Shown one piece after another: positions 1 to 6,161 of a DNA stretch of 14,642 bases (positions are counted from its first letter, which is position 1; every line of letters begins with the position of its first letter). Below the pieces are notes generated by a model. That model saw only the letters and a program-made list of their open reading frames with translations. It was not told the origin of the DNA and did not search any database. The position numbers and the translations under genes are program-made. The stretch spans positions 1 through 14,642 of the forward strand of contig JAJYPW010000009.1 of NCBI GenBank assembly GCA_021795055.1, read 5' to 3'. The DNA is from Thermoplasmata archaeon. GTDB lineage: Archaea; Thermoplasmatota; Thermoplasmata; Thermoplasmatales; Thermoplasmataceae.

Positions 1-44
1 TCCTTGAATTTTTTCGGTGATTTTACTTTCGCAACATATGATGA

Positions 45-129
45 TGCAGAGGGCCGGATTCGAACCGGCGGATCCCTACGGAAACAGATCTTGAGTCTGT
101 CGCCTTTAACCTGGCTCGGCAACCTCCGC
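45..129 (-). tRNA. tRNA-Leu (anticodon CAA)
   Basis: Read on the minus strand, this 85-nt segment folds as a class II tRNA. The 7-bp acceptor stem is GCGGAGG/CCTCTGC with one G-U pair, the D-stem is GCC/GGC, and the anticodon stem ACAGA/TCTGT carries the loop CTCAAGA. The anticodon is therefore CAA, which decodes UUG leucine. A 14-nt variable arm with a TCC/GGA stem fits Leu. The T-arm is GCCGG-TTCGAAT-CCGGC and the discriminator base is A. CCA is not encoded and there is no intron. Position 26, between the D-stem and anticodon stem, is G, the base methylated by Trm1, whose gene lies 40 nt upstream on the same strand. Confidence 0.95.
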
Positions 130-150
130 CTGAATCGCTAATATACCTGA

Positions 151-162
151 AGTATTTTTTAT
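151..162 (-). promoter_or_regulatory. Probable TATA box for tRNA-Leu
   Basis: On the minus strand this reads ATAAAAAATACT, an A/T-rich box 22-33 nt before the mature tRNA 5' end. This is the expected archaeal TATA position for a transcript starting a few bases upstream of the tRNA. It lies in the 40-nt gap after the trm1 stop, so the tRNA can be transcribed independently of the operon. Inference from sequence and spacing only. Confidence 0.5.
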
Positions 163-169
163 TGCTGGA

Positions 170-1204
170 TCAGGAGACTGCGGATATAACATCCTGAAGT
201 GATGCCTTCACTTTTAACCCGGAATCGGAAAAATGCGTTTTGTATACAGGCTTTACAAGTTTTTCCTCGATTGATTTCATAGCAGCATGGAGAGACAAGA
301 TAGCAGGGAACCCATGAAATACATCTCTGGTGTCGAAGAACATCAGCATTTCATCCTCGTGCAGGAGCAGGTTCACCATTTCCTTGAGCTCATGTCCTGT
401 CAAGAAATCTGGTATTTTGAAACCGTCAAGCAAGTCACGATCCTCTATATTGCCTTTCCAGATTGGACCTTCCACCTCCCTTGATATTCTGGAGAAGTTC
501 CCCTTATCGATCATTCCAACCTGCCTGATCATGCTGTCGGCATCCCTTGCCCCTTTGCCGACTCTGACTATGACCCTGTAGAAATGAGATTTCCAGAAGG
601 AAATGATCGGCTTTATCCAGAGATCAAAAGCAGCCGCCCTTCTCACTACATATCCCAGCAGATTCCTTATGCCTGCCTCATGCAGGTAATAATCCACTGT
701 CAGGCTGCAGCCGTACCTCCTCATGTTAGTTCTCGGAACTGACCCAGTAAGAGCTGAAAGATCGGTGGCAGTGATCCCGAGATACCCGGGTTTTCTCAGG
801 TATGTCAGGGCGTCGTCCAGATACGGAACTACGCTCCCGTACGGATCCACGTCAATGAAATCAAATTCGACTTCCCTGATCAGTTTGGAGAAATCCCCAT
901 TATAGAGCGGAAGGCTGCACTCATTCGTGTTGAGATTTTCCCTGATCAAGTTGTATGATGACCTTGATTTTTCGCTTATGAAGGTTTCCGTCCCGGTTTC
1001 CAGAAATACCCTGATCCCCCTGATCCCGGTACCGCCAAATGCATCAAGGTAATGCCTGGGCCTTAGACCGCTGACCGCCATTACGGCCAGATCGCGGTTG
1101 AGCTTCTGGCTTGAATTGTAAAATCCTGTTCCAGCCTTGCCTGGCCCTTTGGGGATGGATTGGCTGCCGATCTTTATGTGTGCTAAGCCTTCATTTACAA
1201 TCAA
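170..1204 (-). CDS. trm1: tRNA (guanine(26)-N2)-dimethyltransferase Trm1
   Basis: This enzyme transfers one or two methyl groups from S-adenosylmethionine to N2 of G26 in tRNAs. The 344-residue product has the Trm1 N-terminal signature FYNSSQKLNRDL (28-39), a SAM-binding motif I YLDAFGGTGIRGIR (52-65), and the catalytic motif DPYG (120-123) followed by the conserved ITATDLSALTG stretch. The start is TTG at 1204, directly after the TAA of the upstream NTPase gene. No ATG occurs in frame before the conserved motifs, and GAAGG lies about 7 nt upstream as a ribosome-binding site. It is shorter than many archaeal Trm1 proteins. The segment before GPIWKG, where the family often has CxxC zinc-ribbon pairs, has no cysteines. 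It is the last gene of the mptD-NTPase-trm1 operon, with a tRNA gene downstream. Confidence 0.93.
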   Translation of the reverse strand: MIVNEGLAHIKIGSQSIPKGPGKAGTGFYNSSQKLNRDLAVMAVSGLRPRHYLDAFGGTGIRGIRVFLETGTETFISEKSRSSYNLIRENLNTNECSLPLYNGDFSKLIREVEFDFIDVDPYGSVVPYLDDALTYLRKPGYLGITATDLSALTGSVPRTNMRRYGCSLTVDYYLHEAGIRNLLGYVVRRAAAFDLWIKPIISFWKSHFYRVIVRVGKGARDADSMIRQVGMIDKGNFSRISREVEGPIWKGNIEDRDLLDGFKIPDFLTGHELKEMVNLLLHEDEMLMFFDTRDVFHGFPAILSLHAAMKSIEEKLVKPVYKTHFSDSGLKVKASLQDVISAVS

Positions 1205-1747
1205 TTATGAACCTTCTTCCCCCTTCAACACCCTTAGGACCTTGAATGGCAGGATATTCCTGTTGATTGGGGTCAGATCAAATACCCGTACACCTTCCAG
1301 GCTTTTTATTTCCTGCAAAACCGGATTCCGGGATTTTTTGTGAAGTGTCAGCACAAGGGGCTTGTCACTCTCCAGTGTGTCACCCAATGCCTTCTGGACA
1401 TTTTTGGTAGTACTCTCAAGCTTTCCAATCTCGTCAATAACAATGTAATCAGCGAATTCCACGGCTTTCTGCAACCCAGGGATCAGGAATTCTTCAAGAA
1501 GCCTGCTGTCAACCCCGATCTTGTCTACCTTAACCCTTGAGATAATGGAAGTATCTGCAAACACTATTTTTTTCTTGGTGTAAAGATCAAAGAGTGAGTA
1601 CCCCCTGAGTTTGTTGTTTTCAAAATTTTCACTGAATATAAAGCCATGCACTGAATTCCCCTCGTTTTCAAGCATGGTAATTATTTTCTTAAGCGCCTCA
1701 GCCTTTATCGATCCTACCGGTCCTGTGATTCCAACTTTAATGGCCAT
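1205..1747 (-). CDS. THEP1-family nucleoside-triphosphatase, degenerate P-loop
   Basis: A 180-residue protein that matches the archaeal/bacterial THEP1 NTPase family (NTPase_1) in overall plan: an N-terminal P-loop strand, a GFIFSENF segment like the family's GF(Y/F)TPE, and a Walker B YIVIDEIGKLE (101-111, Asp105-Glu106). Known members hydrolyse NTPs in vitro; their cellular role is unclear. The Walker A is abnormal: GPVGSIKAE (9-17) keeps Gly9, Gly12 and Lys15, but the glycine before Lys is Ile14 and the Ser/Thr after it is Ala16. Catalysis may be weak or lost. The ATG at 1747 follows the mptD stop by 8 nt with AGGA as ribosome-binding site. Its TAA directly precedes the trm1 TTG start in the same frame. 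Family assignment is good, activity is doubtful. Confidence 0.85.
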   Translation of the reverse strand: MAIKVGITGPVGSIKAEALKKIITMLENEGNSVHGFIFSENFENNKLRGYSLFDLYTKKKIVFADTSIISRVKVDKIGVDSRLLEEFLIPGLQKAVEFADYIVIDEIGKLESTTKNVQKALGDTLESDKPLVLTLHKKSRNPVLQEIKSLEGVRVFDLTPINRNILPFKVLRVLKGEEGS

Positions 1748-1755
1748 AGGTCTTC

Positions 1756-2118
1756 CTAGTCCCCCACGAACATAAGCGGATAATCCATTTCAGGTATGTA
1801 CCGCAGGAATGCCTTGATGCTGGCATCCTTGTACCTTATTTTGACTTCAACGTTAAGCATTTCACCGGACAGGGTGATGTACTTGTATACCCCCTGCTTT
1901 TTTTCCACTATCTCGGGGTCTATCGTCACGCTTGCGGATTCCACAAATGGCTGTACTTTCACGCTCTCTATGATTGCATTTTCAAGGGATTCAAGGTTAC
2001 TGAGATTTATTGGTACCCCAACATACTGGTGATAAATCGTCCCAAGCTTGATCCCTGCCTCGAATATAGCCCTCTCTCTGTCAGTGCAGTTGAAGTATTT
2101 TTCTGCAGGGTCTGGCAT
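1756..2118 (-). CDS. mptD: Dihydroneopterin aldolase, archaeal MptD type
   Basis: A 120-residue protein resembling archaeal MptD, which cleaves 7,8-dihydroneopterin to 6-hydroxymethyl-7,8-dihydropterin and glycolaldehyde in pterin-cofactor synthesis. It is unrelated to bacterial FolB. The N-terminal block ERAIFEAGIKLGTIYHQYVG (15-34) and the C-terminal RYIPEMDYPLM are the typical family signatures. Glu20, His30 and Tyr113 sit where conserved active-site residues would be expected (position assignment is from memory of the family). Length is normal. A TATA box 29 nt upstream of the ATG and the lack of a Shine-Dalgarno sequence suggest a leaderless mRNA starting at or near this ATG. It heads the operon with the THEP1-like NTPase and trm1. 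Confidence 0.85.
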   Translation of the reverse strand: MPDPAEKYFNCTDRERAIFEAGIKLGTIYHQYVGVPINLSNLESLENAIIESVKVQPFVESASVTIDPEIVEKKQGVYKYITLSGEMLNVEVKIRYKDASIKAFLRYIPEMDYPLMFVGD

Positions 2119-2139
2119 TTTTAGGGTAGTACATCAATT

Positions 2140-2147
2140 CTAATAAA
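2140..2147 (-). promoter_or_regulatory. TATA box of mptD operon
   Basis: Minus-strand TTTATTAG begins 29 nt upstream of the mptD ATG, placing transcription start at or beside the start codon (leaderless). The 11-base context ACATTTATTAG is identical to that of the speD promoter at 9606-9616. Confidence 0.6.
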
Positions 2148-2268
2148 TGTGTCCTCTATGGTGAAAGGCGTCGTGCAGGAGCAGGCAACCAAGAATATCT
2201 CGTATTGTGCTGAACCGTTAGCTGAAAATGGATCGTTGAATAAATCGCCAGTTCAGTTGAATGCCTGA

Positions 2269-2311
2269 AACACATTTAACTGATTGGCTGATTATATTAG
2301 CTTAATGTGTT
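2269..2311 (+). promoter_or_regulatory. gdhA promoter flanked by an inverted repeat
   Basis: TTATATTA at 2292-2299 is a good archaeal TATA box and predicts transcription start near 2320, giving a leader of about 48 nt. The box sits inside a perfect 8-bp inverted repeat, AACACATT (2269-2276) and AATGTGTT (2304-2311). A CTGATT direct repeat with 8-bp period (about 2280-2293) lies just upstream of the TATA, at the BRE position. The arrangement suggests an operator for a dimeric regulator. This is inferred; no binding protein is identified. Confidence 0.55.
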
Positions 2312-2336
2312 AAATAGTCATCGGCAATTAACGTAA

Positions 2337-2351
2337 GACCCACTTCGGGTC
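2337..2351 (+). promoter_or_regulatory. Leader hairpin upstream of gdhA
   Basis: GACCC-ACTTC-GGGTC forms a perfect 5-bp, GC-rich stem with a 5-nt loop in the predicted gdhA leader. It ends 7 nt before the Shine-Dalgarno GGTG at 2359-2362. It could modulate ribosome access or mRNA stability. It does not resemble a riboswitch I know. Confidence 0.4.
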
Positions 2352-2367
2352 AGAAATTGGTGAAATA

Positions 2368-3630
2368 ATGGCGAACAACATAAAAGAGGATTTGGATCCA
2401 TTTGACATAGCCGTCAAACAGCTGGAAAAGGCAGCTAAGGTGATAAACCTGGACAAACAGGCGCTTGATATTCTCAGGGAACCAATGCATATCCTTACAG
2501 TTCGGATACCGGTTAGGATGGACTCTGGCGAGACAAAGACATTCACCGGCTTTAGGGTGCACTACAACAATGCCAGGGGTCCGGTGAAGGGAGGGATAAG
2601 ATTCCATCCTCAGGAGACGATTTCAACCGTGAAGGCACTTGCAGCCTGGATGACCTGGAAGACAGCCATCGTAGATATTCCCCTTGGTGGCGCGAAGGGA
2701 GGAATAATCTGCGATCCAAAGAAACTGAGCGTAGGAGAACTTGAAAGGCTGAGCAGGGGTTACGTAAGGGCTCTTGGTGAATATATTGGCCCAGAAGTGG
2801 ACATTCCTGCACCTGATGTATACACCACCCCGCAGATAATGGCCTGGATGATGGACGAATATGAGAACATATCAAGAAAATCCTCCCCTGGCGTGATTAC
2901 CGGCAAGCCTCTCGAGATTGGCGGTTCCCTTGGAAGGGGGGATGCGACTGCAAGGGGAGGTATGTTCGTTCTAAGGGAAGCAGCAAAGAGAAAGAATATA
3001 GACCTTTCAAAGGCAAGGGTAGCCATCCAGGGATTCGGAAACGCAGGCCAATTTGCCATAAAACTGGTGAAGGAACTCTTCAACTCCAAGGTGGTTGCGA
3101 TCTCAGATACAAAGGGAGGCATACTGCTGGAAAGTGGTATAGATTATGAAAAACTGCTTGCCCACAAAACCAAGACCGGCTCCGTAGTGGGATTCCCTGG
3201 AAGCAAACAGATCACCAACGAGGATCTGCTTGAACTGGACGTGGATGTTCTTATACCTGCCGCAATAGAAAACCAACTAACAGAGGCAAATGCGGACAAG
3301 GTCAGGGCAAAGATTATCTTGGAACTGGCAAATGGTCCGACGACCCCTGCTGCTGACGAGATATTTCACAAGAAGGGAGTGATCCTGTTGCCTGATTTCC
3401 TTGCAAACTCCGGAGGAGTCACCGTGTCATACTTTGAGTGGACGCAGAATGTATCCGGCTACTACTGGGATATTGACGAGGTCTACAACAGGCTCGACAA
3501 GAAACTCACCAAGGCGACAAAGGAGGTTCTTGACGCTTCCGAGAAGCTGAAGGTTGATACAAGGACAGCCGCTTACACGATATCCATAAAGAGAGTGGCT
3601 GACGCAATGAAGGCAAGGGGCTGGTATTAA
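2368..3630 (+). CDS. gdhA: Glutamate dehydrogenase, NAD(P)-dependent
   Basis: Catalyses reversible oxidative deamination of glutamate to 2-oxoglutarate and ammonia with NAD(P). The 420-residue length is typical of hexameric archaeal/bacterial enzymes. Substrate-binding lysines lie in [11 protein letters not shown] (Lys74) and at Lys98, the catalytic lysine is Lys110 in PLGGAKGG, and the catalytic aspartate is Asp150 in PAPD. Their spacing matches Clostridium GDH (89/113/125/165). The Rossmann glycine motif GFGNAG is at 222-227, with Asp247 near the end of the second strand. Cofactor preference cannot be settled from this. GGTG lies 5 nt before the ATG. The gene has its own promoter with an inverted repeat and a stem-loop/T-tract terminator. 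It could use the glutamate produced by the P5C dehydrogenase encoded at 11254-12804. Confidence 0.97.
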   Translation: MANNIKEDLDPFDIAVKQLEKAAKVINLDKQALDILREPMHILTVRIPVRMDSGETKTFTGFRVHYNNARGPVKGGIRFHPQETISTVKALAAWMTWKTAIVDIPLGGAKGGIICDPKKLSVGELERLSRGYVRALGEYIGPEVDIPAPDVYTTPQIMAWMMDEYENISRKSSPGVITGKPLEIGGSLGRGDATARGGMFVLREAAKRKNIDLSKARVAIQGFGNAGQFAIKLVKELFNSKVVAISDTKGGILLESGIDYEKLLAHKTKTGSVVGFPGSKQITNEDLLELDVDVLIPAAIENQLTEANADKVRAKIILELANGPTTPAADEIFHKKGVILLPDFLANSGGVTVSYFEWTQNVSGYYWDIDEVYNRLDKKLTKATKEVLDASEKLKVDTRTAAYTISIKRVADAMKARGWY

Positions 3631-3651
3631 GCCCCATTTCCATTATTTTTT
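3617..3651 (+). terminator. Stem-loop plus T6 terminator of gdhA
   Basis: GGGGCT (3617-3622) pairs with AGCCCC (3630-3635) around a 7-nt loop that runs into the stop codon. A T6 tract at 3646-3651 follows. The T-tract falls inside the last codons of convergent pheS (Asn-Lys-Lys-stop), so the two genes share this 35-bp end. The stem is palindromic and could also act at the 3' end of the pheS mRNA. Confidence 0.6.
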
Positions 3652-5133
3652 ATTTACCAGCGGAATTTTGTAAGTCATCAGCCAGCCCAGATCATTTCTG
3701 TAGATATCCCGGATATCATTGAGCCCATAGTATAGCATAGCAAAGCGTTCAAGCCCCATTCCCCAGGCCATGACTTTATGCTTCAGCCCAAGAGGGAGGG
3801 TGACCTCAGGTCTGAATATGCCGCTGCCACCCAGTTCCACCTCTCTGCCATTGATCTCGGCAACTATATCCATGCTTGGTTCAGTGTATGGATAATACGA
3901 CGGGATGAACCGGATGTTTTTCAACCCGAGCATCGTGAAAAATTCCCTGATTATCCACTTGAGGGTACCAAGGCTGACATGATCAGACAGTACAGCACCT
4001 TCTATCTGATGAAGCTCCGCAAGGTGTGTCCAGTCCATACTTTCATGCCTGAAAACACTGTCAACGGAGAAGACGGCCTGTGGCTGTTCTGGATGTTCCG
4101 CCATATATCTGATTGTGTTGACCGTTGTGTGTGTTCTGAGAAGCAATCTCTCTGATTCTTTTGGATCCCACTTTGTGCCCCACCCCATGTATCCGGGAAT
4201 TCCGTGTTCATGCACCCTGGAAAAAATCTTCTGGTATTCCCTGTCTTTCCTTGAAAGTGGATGTTTGATATCGCCTTCCAGGTAGAAAGTATCCTGCATA
4301 TCACGAGCCGGATGATTCTGCGGGATGAAAAGGGCATCCATGTTCCACAAGGCGGTCTCCATGTAGTCTCCGGACATTTCCCTGAACCCCATCTGGAGGA
4401 AAATGCGCCTGATCCTGTCAATGAACAGCGTCAGGGGATGCGGCCCCGGAAAGCTGTAATCCTGCAACCTTTTAGGATTTAGATCGTACTCCCTGAATCC
4501 TCTTGTTTTCCATTCACCGGATTGCAGAACTTCGGCTGTCAGGTTTTCTATCTTGTCTCCCCCTGCAGAAAGGGCATCAAGCCCAGCCCTGAGGATTTTG
4601 ATCTCCCTGGACTTCCTGATATCCCTGAGCACTACATCCTTCCGCCTGAGTAACTCCTCCAGCACGGGATCTTCATTGAGTTTCCTTCCGGCGAGGATAT
4701 CCTCAAGCAGCTTCCGCCGCCTGGATATTTCTTTCTCTAGGCTTGAGATCTGTGCCGGATCAACTGCAAGCATGCCACCTGAGGGCTTCACTCCCAACCT
4801 TGCAAGCTGCGCAATTGCTATTCTTGCGCCATGCTCTCCAAGTTTATTCGAGATTGCATCCAGGTCAGCCTTTCCGGCAGCCTTTAAAATTTCCAGTGCA
4901 ACTTCCTCGGGAAGTTTTCCCTGCACATAAGCCATACCCTCTCGCCCAAGCGAATATTCTGGCGTTGTTTCAAATCGATAAGCAACCAGGTCCTTCTGGA
5001 TCAGATAGGAGACTGCGCTTGAAACAGCCCTTTCATCCAGCCCCCCAATAGCTATGTTGCGTTCGATCACGAAATTATCCGGCAGCGCCGAAAGAAATTT
5101 CAGTACAAGGGTTTCGTTCCTGCTTAACTCCAT
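3643..5133 (-). CDS. pheS: Phenylalanyl-tRNA synthetase alpha subunit
   Basis: Catalytic subunit of the class II PheRS heterotetramer, which charges tRNA-Phe. The N-terminal part has the archaeal/eukaryotic-type winged-helix repeats. The class II core has motif 2 FRHESMDWTH (from residue 361, followed by LAELHQIEG) and motif 3 GLERFAM (460-466, Arg463). Length 496 from this start is usual for archaea. An ATG 11 codons upstream (5166) is also in frame, but the TATA element TTTATATC (5160-5153) lies inside that extension, 27 nt before the ATG at 5133. A leaderless transcript starting at 5133 fits better, and the 11-residue extension matches no feature of the family known to me. pheT, the beta subunit gene, is not in the window. 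Confidence 0.95.
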   Translation of the reverse strand: MELSRNETLVLKFLSALPDNFVIERNIAIGGLDERAVSSAVSYLIQKDLVAYRFETTPEYSLGREGMAYVQGKLPEEVALEILKAAGKADLDAISNKLGEHGARIAIAQLARLGVKPSGGMLAVDPAQISSLEKEISRRRKLLEDILAGRKLNEDPVLEELLRRKDVVLRDIRKSREIKILRAGLDALSAGGDKIENLTAEVLQSGEWKTRGFREYDLNPKRLQDYSFPGPHPLTLFIDRIRRIFLQMGFREMSGDYMETALWNMDALFIPQNHPARDMQDTFYLEGDIKHPLSRKDREYQKIFSRVHEHGIPGYMGWGTKWDPKESERLLLRTHTTVNTIRYMAEHPEQPQAVFSVDSVFRHESMDWTHLAELHQIEGAVLSDHVSLGTLKWIIREFFTMLGLKNIRFIPSYYPYTEPSMDIVAEINGREVELGGSGIFRPEVTLPLGLKHKVMAWGMGLERFAMLYYGLNDIRDIYRNDLGWLMTYKIPLVNKK

Positions 5134-5152
5134 CTCTTTCGAAATGGTGCGC

Positions 5153-5160
5153 GATATAAA
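5153..5160 (-). promoter_or_regulatory. TATA box of pheS
   Basis: Minus-strand TTTATATC starts 27 nt upstream of the ATG at 5133, the same spacing as the mptD, lipB and P5C dehydrogenase promoters here. The plus strand reads GATATAAAATTC, which is also TATA-like, so the element could fire in both directions. Confidence 0.6.
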
Positions 5161-5353
5161 ATTCATTGCGTGGCATCGCTTATGAATCTACGCAAGACTG
5201 CTGACCTATGAAGCGACGGGTGTGAATACACCTGCAATCCAGCTCGCAATGTCGTTAAGAAGGGAAAACCTGCTTAAACTGCCAGAAGATGGTAGATTTC
5301 AATGGCATGCTGCACAGCGGCCAATAACTTTACCAATCACCCTGTTCTCTTAA

Positions 5354-5390
5354 CGCATCTGAACATGTTTAGGATTGAACATCAGACGCG
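5354..5390. repeat. Long imperfect inverted repeat / hairpin
   Basis: CGCATCTGA (5354-5362) faces TCAGACGCG (5382-5390) with a single mismatch. Inside it TGTT (5366-5369) pairs with AACA (5378-5381), leaving a 3-nt ACA bulge and an 8-nt loop. In minus-strand RNA the mismatch becomes a G-U pair. It ends 40 bp before the TATA box of the unknown gene at 5472, so it may be an operator for that gene or part of an RNA. Confidence 0.5.
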
Positions 5391-5430
5391 CGCCTGCAAA
5401 GGATAATGGTTACCGTCTCGATAGTTAATA

Positions 5431-5438
5431 TTTATATA
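5431..5438 (+). promoter_or_regulatory. TATA box of the unknown gene
   Basis: TTTATATA is a near-perfect archaeal TATA box. Transcription should start near 5459, giving a leader of about 13 nt carrying GAGGT (5460-5464) ahead of the ATG at 5472. Confidence 0.65.
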
Positions 5439-5471
5439 ACCACATTCATTTGTTCATTCGAGGTCGGGTAT

Positions 5472-6077
5472 ATGTCTTCTGAAGCATTCAATTCCTATCT
5501 GAAGATCATCCTAAATTCCTCCAGCGCTGAGTACGGCGAGTTGCTCGATCGCATTTTCAATGATAATTCCCTGAATGAAACTGAGCAGGGAGAACTGCAG
5601 AACTTGATCAACAGGAACCTGGCATCCCTCTATTCGAAGTATAACGCCAGGGTAATTAACAAGGTCACAGGTCTTGAGGAATACCCCCCGCAGACAGATG
5701 CGGATGATTTCGGAGGAACCTGCACTTTCAAAGGAACTGAGATGCTGTATGGCATCAAATGGAATGTATACGAGCCCAGCGATCATTTTCTTTCCCCGGT
5801 CCCAAGGAAGTGGTATTACAACATGCATATCTCTAATCTCCTGACCGAACTCTTTCTGGATGTTGTCCCGGGGAGGTTCAGAAATTATTTCCATGTACCT
5901 CCATGGCTTCTTGGCACATTTCAGGCTCCAGGCACCAGATACATTTCACTCACAGAGATAGTAAATACGGCAATTTTTGGTGGACTCATACCTGGATGGG
6001 ACTACCTGATTGAGAGGGGTATCCCAAAGGAATTTGTCCGTGCACTTGAGGTTGCAAGTACAGATTATCCGCAGTAG
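5472..6077 (+). CDS. Conserved-looking hypothetical protein, 201 residues
   Basis: I do not recognise this protein. The frame is open from 5406, but the strong TATA box (5431-5438) and a GAGGT ribosome-binding site point to the ATG at 5472, so the first 22 codons of the longer reading are probably promoter. The N-terminal third is polar, acidic and probably helical (SSSAEYGELLDRIFNDN). The middle and C-terminal parts are rich in aromatic residues, Pro and Gly, with several tryptophans (WNVYEP, RKWYYN, PPWLLG, PGWDYL), which suggests a folded globular domain. There is one cysteine, no signal peptide and no membrane segment, so it is probably cytoplasmic. It has its own promoter and a T8 terminator and is therefore monocistronic. 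Codon use looks like its neighbours. Confidence 0.8.
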   Translation: MSSEAFNSYLKIILNSSSAEYGELLDRIFNDNSLNETEQGELQNLINRNLASLYSKYNARVINKVTGLEEYPPQTDADDFGGTCTFKGTEMLYGIKWNVYEPSDHFLSPVPRKWYYNMHISNLLTELFLDVVPGRFRNYFHVPPWLLGTFQAPGTRYISLTEIVNTAIFGGLIPGWDYLIERGIPKEFVRALEVASTDYPQ

Positions 6078-6086
6078 TCGAACTCG

Positions 6087-6094
6087 TTTTTTTT
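6087..6094 (+). terminator. T8 terminator after the unknown gene
   Basis: An uninterrupted run of eight T residues begins 10 nt after the stop codon, a typical archaeal oligo-T terminator. It separates this gene from the L7Ae operon promoter 18 nt further on. Confidence 0.65.
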
Positions 6095-6111
6095 GTTCGT
6101 GTCTGTGAAAA

Positions 6112-6119
6112 CTATAAAT
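6112..6119 (+). promoter_or_regulatory. TATA box of the L7Ae translation operon
   Basis: CTATAAAT lies 50 nt before the rpl7ae ATG and predicts transcription start near 6140, giving a leader of about 22 nt. The leader contains GGGAG at 6152-6156 as ribosome-binding site. Confidence 0.6.
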
Positions 6120-6161
6120 AACTTCTTAGCTTGACGGACTGCTCAAAGTGAGGGAGCTAAT

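Larger units (their letters stand above)
5134..5430. other. Gene-free, hairpin-rich intergenic region
   Basis: About 340 bases (5134-5471) between pheS and the next gene carry no convincing ORF. Plus-strand fold candidates lie in a row: TTGCGT/ACGCAA (5166-5171 with 5190-5195), a 7-bp stem with GAAT tetraloop (5217-5234), TTAAG-AGG with CCT-CTTAA around GAAAA (5255-5277), CTGCC/GGTAG (5279-5295), and a long imperfect hairpin (5354-5390). The G-U pairs at 5218/5233 and 5281/5293 favour the plus strand for the first group. This could be an unannotated structured RNA or long regulatory DNA. No T-tract terminator is visible. Confidence 0.35.

Noticed and set aside
1..44. A possible end of a plus-strand gene (frame ending TGA at 18-20) with T-runs.
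   Set aside because: Too short to judge; no recognisable peptide, and the adjoining tRNA is on the other strand.
2158..2268. A 36-codon open frame (ATG to TGA) in the gdhA upstream region.
   Set aside because: No ribosome-binding site, TATA spacing wrong, no recognisable protein, and length expected by chance.
5182..5211. A 9-codon leaderless mini-ORF (ATG at 5182) at the predicted plus-strand start from the pheS TATA element.
   Set aside because: Too short; the bidirectional promoter is itself speculative.
6127..6160. A possible kink-turn (AGC ... GAGC) before rpl7ae that could allow L7Ae autoregulation.
   Set aside because: The bulge is 2 nt rather than 3, the second stem does not pair well, and the 5' arm lies upstream of the predicted transcription start.
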